Below, in pieces: positions 19,416-30,200 of a DNA stretch of 64,000 nucleotides. Positions within the stretch are counted from its first letter, which is position 1. The number at the start of each line of letters is the position of its first letter. The notes under the pieces are model-generated. The model saw nothing but the letters and a program-made list of their open reading frames with translations. It ran no database searches and was not told the origin of the DNA. Both the position numbers and the translations under genes were made by a program. This DNA comes from Cladosporium sp. IMV 00045 (taxonomy: Eukaryota; Ascomycota; Dothideomycetes; Cladosporiales; Cladosporiaceae), in the NCBI GenBank assembly GCA_001931905.2, contig MSJI02000118.1:62001-126000 (forward strand), in the 5' to 3' direction.

Positions 19416-21530
19416 ATGTCAATCTTCTACAGACTCGCTGGTGCGACTTGCTTGGCCACAGCAGCATTTACAAGGTTTGCAAATGCCGCTGTTGGAGGCA
19501 GCAGTGTGAACAGCACAATCCTTGTACTTGCACCGCAAGGAGGTTCTGCCTACTCTGCGACGTCCGGCTTCGACGCATACGGCATTCCCTACCAGTTGGT
19601 CACTGTGCCACAAGGCGGCGCTGCCCTTCCAACGCTCAACTCGACTGCGAAATCTGGAAACTATGGTGGCATCCTCATCTTGAGTGATGTCTCATACGAC
19701 TACAACGGCAACTACCATAGTGCACTCACAGACGCTCAATACACGGCTCTCTACTCTTATCAAGTCTCGTTTGGCGTGCGCATGGTCCGTCTGGATGTCT
19801 ACCCGGACGACTCGAGCGGTACAACGGTCGTGACCGCCTCCGATGGATCATCCGGCTGCTGCGCTGACAATGTCGAACAATTGATCAGTTTCACGAATAC
19901 CACCGGCTTTGCAACCGCAAATTTCAAGTCTGGTGCAAGCATTAGTACCAAGAACCTCTACCACTACCCGGCTAAGATTACTGATTCGAAGACTACCTGG
20001 AAGATCGCTCAATTCGCCACATCTGGCAACTTCAAATCGAACAGCGTTGCGGCAGTCATTAACAACTTCAGTGGCAGAGAGCAGATGGCCTTCTTTATTG
20101 GCTTCGCCACTGAATGGTCCGCTACGTCGAACTATCTGCAGCATGCATACATCCACTGGCTCACTCGTGGACTGTTCGTGGGCGCGAGAAAGGTCTACCT
20201 TGGCACTCAGATCGATGACATGCATCTCGTCACAGACATATACTACCCTTCCGGCAAGCAGTACAGTGTCGTCCCGGCTGATGTATCCGCCCACATCAGC
20301 TGGATGCAGAGCGTCAACAGCAGGCTGCCATCAGGATCGAACTATTTCGTCGAGATTGGCCACAATGGCAACGGCGACATCATCAATGCTACAAACACTG
20401 GCTACAACCTAGACAACGATCCATGTGTCCCAGTCGATGCAGTCTATTACGACTCTCCGATCGAAAGCCCTGACTTGGAGTACCAGAAACCCATTGGCTC
20501 CGGCGTCGACTCGTGGCCAAAGAATCCCACCACCTACAGCTGGAGCCTCGCTTGCTGCAAGCTTGACAAACTGGCCAATTGGTTCATGACACCCGCCAAC
20601 CGCGATGCATTCGCTCACTTGTCCCATACATTCACTCATCTCAATCTTAACAATGCCACATACAACGACGCGAGCAAGGAGATTTTCTTTAACCAGGCAT
20701 GGTTGAAGCAAGTCGGCATCGACGCCGGCAAGTTCTCATCCGCCGGTCTCATCCCTCCCGCCATCACTGGCATGCACAACGGCGATGTCATCAAAGCATG
20801 GCTAGACAACGGCATCACCAACGTGGTAGGCGACAACAGCCGACCCGTTCTGCTGAACACCGACAACGTCCACCATCTGCTCCACTCGACCGTCGCCGCC
20901 AACGGCTACGCCGGCCTAAACATCATGCCCCGCTGGCCGACAACAATCTACTTCGACTGCGACACGCAAGCCTGCAAGACGCAAGAATGGACCGACACCT
21001 CAGCCGGCACAGGCAAATTCAGCGACCTCCTCGCCTTCGAAAAGGACACCACCACCCGCTACCTCTTCGGCCTCCGTCACGACCCCTACATGTTCCACCA
21101 AGCCAACATGCGCGCCACCGGCGTGTCGGCGTACAAAGTCGGCTCGCAGAGCGTGCGCTCCCTGCTGCAAATCTGGGTCGAGACCGTCGTCCAAGAAATG
21201 ACCCGCCTGACCAACTGGCCCATCACGACGCTCAAGCACGACGACATTGCGAAGACGTTCCTCGATCGCGAATCGCGCGATGCGTGTAGTCCAAACCTGG
21301 TCTACACTTATTCTTCTGACGGGCAGACCATCACGGGCGCGACGGTGTATGCTGCGAATGGCAACACTTGCAACGTGCCGGTGCCAGTCACTTTCCCTGG
21401 AACTGCGAGCGTGAGCGGTGGCGGAAGTGCAACTAGCGATAGTGTCGGTGCTGAGCCGCTGATTATGTGGGCGAATCTGAAGGGGCAGCCGGTGACTTTC
21501 AGCTTGGGGAAGGCTGTGAGTATCTTGTAA
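19416..21530 (+). CDS. agd3: Agd3-like secreted polysaccharide deacetylase (CBM87 + CE18)
   Basis: A single-exon gene of 704 aa that resembles Aspergillus Agd3, which removes acetyl groups from GalNAc in the exopolysaccharide galactosaminogalactan and so makes it cationic and adhesive. A signal peptide is present (about residues 1-24, CLATAAFTRFANAA). The N-terminal half is beta-rich like the CBM87 module (to about residue 260). The metal-dependent deacetylase core follows. TQIDDMHLVTD (about 268-278) supplies the Asp-Asp pair and LSHTFTHLNLN (about 406-416) the His-x3-His metal ligands. Also seen are TGMHNGD and PRWPTTIYFD, then FGLRHDPYMFHQANM. The C-terminal Gly/Ser linker (SVSGGGSATSD) leads to a final short segment; no clear GPI signal is visible. 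No other gene of the known GAG cluster (epimerase, synthase, hydrolases) lies nearby. Confidence 0.87.
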   Translation: MSIFYRLAGATCLATAAFTRFANAAVGGSSVNSTILVLAPQGGSAYSATSGFDAYGIPYQLVTVPQGGAALPTLNSTAKSGNYGGILILSDVSYDYNGNYHSALTDAQYTALYSYQVSFGVRMVRLDVYPDDSSGTTVVTASDGSSGCCADNVEQLISFTNTTGFATANFKSGASISTKNLYHYPAKITDSKTTWKIAQFATSGNFKSNSVAAVINNFSGREQMAFFIGFATEWSATSNYLQHAYIHWLTRGLFVGARKVYLGTQIDDMHLVTDIYYPSGKQYSVVPADVSAHISWMQSVNSRLPSGSNYFVEIGHNGNGDIINATNTGYNLDNDPCVPVDAVYYDSPIESPDLEYQKPIGSGVDSWPKNPTTYSWSLACCKLDKLANWFMTPANRDAFAHLSHTFTHLNLNNATYNDASKEIFFNQAWLKQVGIDAGKFSSAGLIPPAITGMHNGDVIKAWLDNGITNVVGDNSRPVLLNTDNVHHLLHSTVAANGYAGLNIMPRWPTTIYFDCDTQACKTQEWTDTSAGTGKFSDLLAFEKDTTTRYLFGLRHDPYMFHQANMRATGVSAYKVGSQSVRSLLQIWVETVVQEMTRLTNWPITTLKHDDIAKTFLDRESRDACSPNLVYTYSSDGQTITGATVYAANGNTCNVPVPVTFPGTASVSGGGSATSDSVGAEPLIMWANLKGQPVTFSLGKAVSIL

Positions 21531-21781
21531 GAGAGATGTTGTATATGATTGCTTAGGCTGTTCACCAAACGTAGTTGGAATATCGTTACGTCGTATGACT
21601 TGTCTATCAATGTTGCCATTTCTTCACCGCAGAACCATTGAGCACGCTCAGGATCTTCTAGGTCGCAACAAAAATTTATTTCGAAATTCGTTCACTTATT
21701 CTTTGAAGATCAAGAACAAACGTCCCATTACTGCTCCAGCAAGAAAAGCAATTGAGGGTCCTAGGTTGAAAACGCAGTCTC

Positions 21782-23207
21782 TCACCAGCCCTCGTCGAGT
21801 TTCTGATAATCCCAGCATTCTGGACATAGAAGTCAGCGCCACACGTTCAACAACCTCAGCATACACAATCACAGGGAGACTCACGCTGAAACGCCAAATC
21901 CTCGCCAAAATACACTTTCATATCCGCCTCAGAGCACTTGACCCCTCCCTCAGGATCGTAAACCACAGCTTTCTTGCCAACCGCCAATCCAATCATCGGC
22001 GGGTACTTAGGCCACTCCTTGAGCTCCAAGGGCCGACCGTGCTTTTCTGCCAGCATGTGCTGGAAGATATTGTCCGCGGCGCGTGTGCCCATTGCGATGG
22101 CAGCTCCGCACCGCTTGATCCCTGACCAAGCCACGATGTCGCCGATGGCGATGTGGTGGGCGTTGTGCGGGTGTGAGGGGAGGAAGTTCAGACTTGGTCG
22201 ATGGGTTAGACAGGGATGTTGTGGGAAACGCGGGTGAAGGGACGAAGACTTACTAGCTGTCAATTTTGACCAGGCCTTCGGAGTCGACAGCTGATTTCGG
22301 AAGATATGAGGTTGTGGTAACGCTTCGCGAGATGGCGCTGATGACTTGGCTGGCGACGAGGTGGGAGCCGTCTTGGAGGGTGAGCGTCTGTAGCGGCCGG
22401 CCGTCTGGACCGATGCTTGCTGTTGTACCCGTCACTCGTTCCGACAAGAGAACTTCTACGCCTGCGTCACGAAGAGCTTGCAGTGCGGTATCTTTGACTT
22501 CGTCGGGCAGTGGCTCGGAAGAGAGCAGCTTATCTCGTGAATGCACCAGGGTGACTTTGGTGTGAGGATGGCAGAGCTTTGTTTCGGCTGCCATTTCAAT
22601 TCCAACTGCGCCGCCGCCGATGACGACAGTACCGTGTGTTGCAGTTGAGACATTTTTGACATGATCCGCGGTCTCAACGAGATACTCCTCTTTGGTCAAG
22701 CTCTGAGGGACGACCGGCCAGACTCGTCGCAGACCCGTGGCAGCGACGAAGAAATCGTATGGTTGTTCTTGTTGTTCACCGCTTCCACTGAGCTTAACAC
22801 TTGCTATTCTGCGATCTGGATCGATTTGCGTGAGGCTTCCTTGCGTTATCTGAATATTAGGGTGTTGCAGGGCGGCTATGCTGTCGAACTTCCTCCAGGC
22901 CTTGGTCGCATAGTCGGGTGATGCCAGGGCAAGGGGCGAACCGATTGTGTGATCTGTATCTGTAAGCCATTCTATCTCATCATCAATCGATCGTCCTCAA
23001 CTTACAGTAGCCATCACGTTCATCAACGATATGGATGTCGACGGGTATGCCACCACGCGCCTCTTCAGCGGGCGCCTTGTCGGGGTCAAGACGAGCAGAT
23101 CTCCCAAGAGACAGATCGAGAAGGTTGACCGCAGCAGATACACCACCGTAAGCGCCACCTGCAATGAGGACCCTAAAAGGTTGCTGTGCCAGTCCGAGGG
23201 ATCCCAT
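21782..23207 (-). CDS. FAD-dependent NAD(P)H oxidoreductase, AIF2/AMID/FSP1-like
   Basis: A flavoprotein of the pyridine nucleotide-disulfide oxidoreductase superfamily, AMID/FSP1-like branch, likely reducing quinones with NAD(P)H. Four exons: 23207-23006, 22959-22254, 22192-21885 and 21819-21782, with introns of 46, 61 and 65 nt, give 417 aa. The N-terminal FAD motif is RVLIAGGAYGGVSAAVNLL, with one Gly of the usual GxGxxG replaced (GGAYGG). The second dinucleotide motif is TVVIGGGAVGIEMAAE near the middle. IAIGDI at about 315-320 is the third, Asp-containing FAD motif. The short last exon ends ...QCWDYQKLDEGW, where an aromatic-rich tail is normal. The second intron's acceptor (CAAG) is the least certain. 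It converges on the Agd3-like gene with 250 bp between stops. Confidence 0.88.
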
Positions 23208-24382
23208 GTTGACGGTGATGGGGGATGGAAAATTATCAGATGGAGACGATCAGATAAAGATCTCAAGGCGCGACCCAGATTTTGTGCACCCCACGAAGCC
23301 GAGACCGGGCGTGCGGCAGCCCGAGCTCGGAAATTTGCCCAGCAAACAAGCGATTCAACAGCACGCCATGGATGCGTGATCGGGTGCATGTTGTCCTTGG
23401 CAAAAGACACTCGTATGATAAGAGAAGAGCAGGCGGCAGTTCTACGCTTTCGTCGTTTGTTGCCATCGAGTAGGAGACTTTCATAGCTATATTTCATTGC
23501 CGTCAGCAAGATTGCATCTCACAAAACCAAGGGGAAGACGCTCAGACGAGCATAGTGAGGGAAGCACTCGACATGCAGACCAGACTGGATCTGAATATCT
23601 CACTTTGAAGCTGGAAAGAATCTCAAATGCTGGTGGAACGGATCATACTTCAGGATGGCAAAGATCTGAGCATACCAAACAAGTTCTTGATTTCCACCTC
23701 ACGCTGGATGATGTGCTGAAAATTGATCCTGACTCGAGATGTGTGGTTTCACAAAGAGCAGATAGCTTCGTTTCGATGTACTGTATAGCTTCCAATGTTA
23801 CTGATGTTGCTAAAAGCTTTGAAACGGTTGTTGTTCGTGAACCAGCAAGCATTCACAGCCGTAGTTCAGCAGCGCAGCACATAATCTGCGATGCAAGAAC
23901 ACCTGCCCGTATCAACCATGTCATTCGTATCAGAGCCATTCTCTTCAATCCTAGCCGAGCAAGCACATAGCCTGATCTTCCAACGTATCGTAGATAAGGC
24001 TTTTGAGTGTACCGCTTTGCTGGAGTAATAACGGCGTTTCGCGACAGCTGACTTGGTGCTTGTCAGCCGCAGACCGTCTCAACTTCTAGCCTGAATTGCT
24101 TCGGATTGGGAAGCGAGCCGCAGCTGCGACAATTAAGGCTAGGCGACCTATCGTTTGGATCACCCTGTCTCTGAAGGTGGAAGGATAGCCTTCTCTTTGA
24201 AGGCATGGTCAGTCTCGCATGGTTTCCACTAACACATCGGAAACTTCCCTTCCGTATTGTTTTCAAGTTACGCCTTCACTTGCTCCTCTCAGTTGTTGAG
24301 CGCTGAGTCTACGCCTTATCACAGCGATTCCCAACCTCGAATACCATCTCGACCCCCACATAGTCTATCGTCTCTCGACAGA
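23208..24382. other. Intergenic 1.2 kb
   Basis: Promoter of the FAD oxidoreductase and the upstream region of the zinc-finger ORF at 24383. Plus-strand frames at 23031-23486 and 23497-23970 lack an ATG start or any recognisable pattern. From here to about 45 kb the DNA appears poorer in GC than the first 23 kb. Confidence 0.45.
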
Positions 24383-25024
24383 ATGATCGATCCTGGTTGC
24401 AGTCGTTGTGATGGTGAAGGATCCTACCGTACGACTGTCGCCTGCGGTAGATGTGATGGAGCTGCAACATATACTCCGGGGTGCTGCGACTATGATGTTT
24501 GTTCCGAATGCGGCGGAACAGGTTCATTCGAGAAAGACTGTGGCAATTGCCATGGTACTGGAAGGAATTGCGTCGACGTGCCCTGTCGCTGCAACACAGT
24601 ACGTCTCTTCCGGGGTGTAAGTTGGGGTCGTCTGACTCCTAACGTATCTTATGATAGTCGCCCTGATCCAGTGGATACGAAACACCATTGTATTTGGATG
24701 TTATCGTTTTCTGATGCCTCCTACCGAGATATGGAGTTTCTCAGAAACGAATTTACGACTCTTCAAAATTGTCATTTGGCTGAATCGAATTTCACCGGGC
24801 TCGCCGGCACCTATCGGTGCCTTTGCAGGGCGAAATCTGAGTTTAATAACGTTCATCATTTTGCTGATCAGGTCCTGATTTATGTGCGGTCAGCCGGCGC
24901 GAAACGTCCATATCTCAAATTATCATATACTCACGTTGACATCACCTGCCTCGCGGACGTCATGAAGAAGTTTATTCAACGACAGCTTCGCGGCCATCAA
25001 TTTGATAAAGAGCGCATCATATAA
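24383..25024 (+). CDS. J-domain-less DnaJ-type zinc-finger protein, hypothetical
   Basis: Read without splicing this is 213 aa. Residues 6-60 contain four spaced Cys motifs of the DnaJ central zinc domain: CSRCDGEG, CGRCDGAA, CSECGGTG and CGNCHGTG (the second is degenerate), so two zinc sites are likely. More Cys follow (C63, C68, C70). There is no J domain. The remaining 140 residues are unrecognised. The start is the ATG at 24383 (MIDPGCSRC); longer frames need a non-ATG start. A textbook-looking intron lies at 24599-24657 (GTACGT, branch CTAAC, TAG). If removed, the protein would end two codons later at about 74 aa and keep only the zinc domain. Which form is made cannot be told here. Domains like this bind unfolded protein or act in redox, but the role is unknown. 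Confidence 0.6.
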   Translation: MIDPGCSRCDGEGSYRTTVACGRCDGAATYTPGCCDYDVCSECGGTGSFEKDCGNCHGTGRNCVDVPCRCNTVRLFRGVSWGRLTPNVSYDSRPDPVDTKHHCIWMLSFSDASYRDMEFLRNEFTTLQNCHLAESNFTGLAGTYRCLCRAKSEFNNVHHFADQVLIYVRSAGAKRPYLKLSYTHVDITCLADVMKKFIQRQLRGHQFDKERII

Positions 25025-25168
25025 CCATCGCATGTGCCACTGCCAATGGCTAGAGTCCACCTGTCTCCGCCCACAGATATTAATACTAAACACAACATCG
25101 TCACGAAGCACCACGGTAGTCGCTTGTTGAGAGGCTCCGGTGGAATCAGTCATCGCCATCAATATTCC

Positions 25169-26664
25169 ATGAGCGAAGCGGACGAAGACCTCTCATGGAT
25201 GGACAACACAGACGGCGGGCGCTACCATTGGTGGTTGTCGAGAATTTTTCGTTTCTCTGGTTCGTAGAAGTTCCCTTGAAGCGTATGTTTTCTGACTGTC
25301 GACTAGGTTCACTGTGTCGATGAACACGGGCATATGTAAGCACACGATTGCAATAGGCGAACTGTCACTATTGCCAAAAACGACCTGCTGAATCTTCTCG
25401 AGATTAGTATCCATATTAATGCACCAAAATCCTTACCAGGTATGTTCTTTTCGGAACCGACCTGGTCAATGTCGATGGAACACTAACAAATCAGTTCTCG
25501 GGCCTTGGTATCCTGTCAACGATCATGTTCGTCTTTAATCTTGTCCTATTCACTGTGTTCGCATCCATCCTGGTGGTGAGAATCTTTTGGTTTCCAAGGC
25601 GTATTGCCAAAGACTTCAAAACAGACCTCGTGGAACTCACTATGACTGGAACTGTCCCCATTGCATACTTCACTCTGGTCGCTCAGGTTCATCACTCAGA
25701 TTCTGTTCTTATCTCGTTTCGTCGCTGACTGAGTCAACAGGTTAGCCTGACGGTTAGCAAAGCCAGCTGGGGATCTCACGCATTCACGATAGTAGCATTT
25801 GTGATGTGGTGGATTGGCACTGCGGCGATGGTGAGCATTGCTGTCATGGTCTATTTTCTGGTTGCAAAACACACTGTGACGAAAATTTCCGACCTTGCGC
25901 CAGCTTTGGTCATACCGTAAGCTCGCACCCTAGCAATTCACTGTGTGTCCATCCTGACCGCTCACAGATACGTCGGCACGACCACTAACGCCCTGGTTGG
26001 TGGCATCGTTTCGAGCCAGTCCGCTGAGATAAGCGACCGACTTGCGGTACCGGTGATAATCGTGTCGTATATGTTGCTAGGAATCGGTCTCCTCGCCGCG
26101 ATTCTGGTCTTCGCCGCATTTACAATTCGATTGATCGACTCTGGCATGCCGCCTCCAGAGCAGTATCCTACGCTTTTTCTTCTCGTCGGACCCTTGGGGC
26201 AAGCAGCATCAGCAGCCCTTTTCCTCGGCTCTGCCGCAAGCATGCACTTTGCAGGATACGACAAAGGCACCTTGTTAACTAGCATGGGCGGTTCGGTCTT
26301 CTCTATCATTGGTGTTTGGGTCGCCCTACTCCTGCTCGGTTTCGCCGTCTTCTTCATGCTCTTCGCGCTGACCGCTGTCTTCGACGGGGCTTTCAAGCGT
26401 CAACTCAAGTATTCCATGTTATGGTGGGGCACCATCTTCCCCGTTGCGACAGTTAACACTGCATGGATTTCGTTATCCATAGTCATGGATTCTCCGACGT
26501 TTCGAGCCCTGTCCTCGATATTCTTGTTGGCTTTACTCATTGTCTATTTCGGAAACTGGTTTTTTACGATTTATCACTTGGCTACTGGAAAGGTGTTAGG
26601 TGGAGTGACATTCAGCACGGCTCGAGCGGACGAGATGCACGAAGACAGCACAAAGGCAGAGTAA
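25169..26664 (+). CDS. SSU1/TehA-like (TDT family) anion efflux transporter
   Basis: A ten-span membrane transporter of the tellurite-resistance/dicarboxylate (TDT) family, whose fungal members export sulfite (Ssu1) or carry malate. Six exons are inferred: 25169-25263, 25307-25335, 25408-25439, 25495-25686, 25741-25916 and 25968-26664, giving 406 aa. Assembly restores the family N-terminus: FTVSMNTGILSILMHQNPYQ corresponds to the FTxxMGTGxxSxxLxxxPY of relatives. Exons 2 and 3 are only 29 and 32 nt. Later motifs include TGTVPIAYFTL, ASWGSHAFTI, PYVGTTTNALVGG and a final hydrophobic pair before a charged tail (ADEMHEDSTKAE). The first intron would be 43 nt with a GTAGAA donor, so exon 1 is the weakest part. 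Substrate is not determined by sequence. Confidence 0.74.
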
Positions 26665-27230
26665 CTAGAGTGCAGGGATATGAAAATAATCTAGTTTCCA
26701 TTGGACTAGGGATAACTCTTAGTAAAGTGGCCGCCTGGATTCAATACAAGAGGTGGTGCCGTTTGACTTTGGGGGGACTGTCCTTGATGTCGAAAAGCCG
26801 GATCCGGTTCGCTTTGACTCCGCTCTGCTGTCTCTGTAATTTTATCTTGTGGCTGGGTATTATGAAATTGGACCAGTATGAAGATTTCTTTCGCAGCGCT
26901 AGGAGAAATTTATGGGTGCCAAAAAGGCAAAATCGAACAACAAGCGGAATTCCCAGATGAACACCTACTCTAGTACGAATCGCCCGGTTCGGAGTGATGG
27001 TGTAGCGGCGGCAATAATGCTTGTCAGAGTCCTCATAATCGCTTCTGCACTTCCATCCGCTTCTAATAAATGGTTCGCTTGTGCAACGGCGCTTACTACA
27101 TGCATCTCAGCCGCAGCATGCGGATGGATGGTGAGCATGGCAAGTCGATAACAGCTCCTTCCCCTCTCAACAGCAGTCACTAACAGATCGCCATCAAAGC
27201 TCCCAAACACCCATCACGTTCCCCACTGCC
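26665..27230. other. Intergenic, 570 bp
   Basis: Between the transporter stop and the start of the broken DUF8035/CorA-like gene. A 79-codon plus frame (26912-27151) has two hydrophobic stretches but no support from family resemblance or splice context. Confidence 0.45.
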
Positions 27231-30200
27231 ATGTCGTTCAGGCGAAGGCTCATTGACGGACCGTCAGAATCTCAGCATCTTTACGGATCAAACCTGCCAC
27301 CATCTCTTAGATGGGGGGGCTGCCACCAAACATAATGCGAGCCTTGATCAAGAAACATCGCCTCAACCAGAGGTCTGCGCAGTATCCCAAAGATCAGCTA
27401 CGGAGGTCAACAAGAAGTATGGTCAAAGTCGCAGTGCTACCGCAGATGGGCTCAAGAAGTCTAGCAATATCTCGGAAGTCGCAGAGAGAAGTCGTCGACC
27501 TTACGCTACTGCGCGCACCGTCACAGACAGCCCGCGGCCGCTTTTGATTGAAGATATACCGCAACGCAGAAGAATCGGAAAGGATGGGTTCCACAGCCAG
27601 ACGCACGAAGCAGGAGGCCCGGATAGTAACCTTCGTAAGCCTGATGCTGAGACTGCGCTTACAGAAAGACATGCAACGACTGGGCAGCCCGCAGAAGCAC
27701 AAGAGACTCGTGAACATCAGGCTAGAGTGGAAGATGCGGCTGATGAGTCCTACGACCGATTGCAAACCCCGGTGAATGCAGGAGCGGAAGGCAATGGCGC
27801 AAATCCGGAAGTTGCTCGTTCCTCTGATCAGCATTAACACGATGGCGGTTCCGAACATACCGGTGACGAGCATGTAAGAGCCAGCCGCGCTGCAACCCGC
27901 GAACCACATAGACAATAAACAGCTTCCCGAAGGACGGCCTGTCTATCCAAAGAAACCTATCTATCCAAAGATTCACTACGACTATCTCAGTCCACAAACT
28001 TTGCGCTATTACGATCTCCCGTGGGAATATGACAGAGTAAGCTCTGCCGCAAGCAGTCTCAATCGGACATGTAGATTGTAGCTCTTGCTTATGATAAACG
28101 TTCAGGATGATCCGAACTATATCATCGTCCTTCGCGAATGTGATAAACATGAGACCAACATCCTTTTTGACCACACAAAAAGCCTTGGTCGTCGACCCTC
28201 GCTCGAATATCGTCAGCGCTCGGCAGCAATTTGGAAGCAACAATCGAGAAAGGAAAACAAGATCCGTGGAGCGAGAAACAATAAGAGGATGCGGGAAAGC
28301 CTTGCGAATAAGGGCTTCACAGACGTGCAGATTGATCTGGTCATCAAGATGCAGCGTCGGACCACACGTCGAGCTCTCCTCGAGGCAGGATTTACTCAAG
28401 ACCAGGTTAATCAGATCCTAAACCTTTCTCAGCACCCATCGTCCACGTCGACAAACGCAGGAACAGACACAGATAGTGACGACTCTGGAGCTTCACGTCA
28501 GGCGTCGTCTTCGTGGTTTCAGTGGAGTTGGAGCGCCAATCCCGATCAAGCGCATGCTTCGCAAGACATCGTTTCGAGTCATCTGATGACACACGAGCCA
28601 ACTGTTCTGATCGGGAGTCCCCCTGAAGCAACAGAACAGGACGTGGGCGAGACTATTCAGCCTCTGTCGCGCCAGAGAGTCCGTTATTGGAAAAACCGTC
28701 CAGCGGCTTGGTCGTTCGAGCCCAAACTGAAACGAGTAGTCCACGCAACGTACGGAGACATGCTCGAGGACGGGCTTGAAAAATATCACTACTCACCGGG
28801 CTATGTCACGGTCCCACAATCATGTGCCTCACGAGGCGATGCGCTGTTTTACATGTTGTAAGTCTAGACATGTCGGACACGATCACCATTTGCGACTAAC
28901 ATGCGTAGGCATCTCCAGCAGGAAACTCTGGATTATGAGAAATTCAAGGTGGGCAGCACATTCAAAGCTTGGTTGCGTCGGACCTACTGACTTGTCGCAT
29001 CTCAGCATACGGTATTGAACATACCTGAACTGCACAAAGTCCGTAACAGCCTTAATGAGCACCTCGGTACTGCACAAACTATCTACGAGCAATTGCTGCA
29101 CAATGGTAGCATCACGCGCAGCATGAATGGGTTATGTCACCATAAGAACAATAATGAAGCCCACTCAAGGATAGCGTTGATCAGCATGCCTTTTCTACAG
29201 CTCAAAGAACATGATCATCAGACAGAGGGAAAATTTGAGCCCTTGGAACTCATCAAGAAACTCAAAGACCGCGCCTTCCACAGCGAAAATGTTGGCACTC
29301 AAGCGGCATCGTATTCGGCCCATGTGCACCCGACACGCACCTTGTTTCAATATCTAAATCCAAGGAACAACAGTCGACGAGATTTGAAACAGGTGGTGTG
29401 TCGTATGCTTGGACCCCGAGACGGACGCTTTCTCTATGTCTCGCAAGTCTGGATACTTGTTGTCAATGAAGGTGGGCTGGATTTTGACACCAGGCACGGT
29501 TGATGCTTATTATTGCATAGAACTCATCATTACATGTTCCACCTTACCTGAGAAGGGTCTGTTCGACGACTTGATCCTAACACCAGCTGCGCAACCCACA
29601 CTTCCAAACCAAAGTGCCGCCAACATTCACGTGCAGTCTGACGATGGACGAGTGTGGCTTGTAGAGCGAATGGACTGTTCCACTTATTTCGTAAGTACGG
29701 GGATAAATCGGGAGCAAGAGAAAGCCATGCTAATAAATATCTCCCTAAGGACTTTGCAGCACATTTCTCAGATATCACGTGTCGATTTTGCGAAGATTTT
29801 GATATCCATCTGGAAGAAAACAGAGTTTATGCGCACAACTGGCACGAGATGATTCAAAAGGCTCGAGCGACCACACTGCACCTTAGCCTTGAACGATTGC
29901 ACAACCAACCTCTTTTGATCTGCGTATACCCTCCTCTGGAACGACGTGACTTGGAAGCCTATGCCTCTCGCATAGAGCACATGAATTCGGAGTTTCCGTT
30001 GCAGGAGCTCGACAAAGACGAGAGCCAAGGCCTGGCAAAAGAATACGAAAAGCTTCTCAAAGAATCTCGTCAACTTTGTGGAACGAAGCGCTATGTTCAT
30101 TGGGTCGAAGCCGCCGAAACAGATGATTCGGATGCGGATGAAGGTCGGCCACCCGTGTCGGACCCTGTCGAAGACATTTCAAGCGCTTTGGATCCGAGTC

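Noticed and set aside
23497..23970. 157-codon plus frame upstream of the zinc-finger ORF
   Set aside because: No ATG start, no pattern, and no splice link to the neighbours.
27394..27915. 173-codon minus frame with hydrophobic start
   Set aside because: Antisense to the charged N-terminal part of the CorA-like gene, which has better support.
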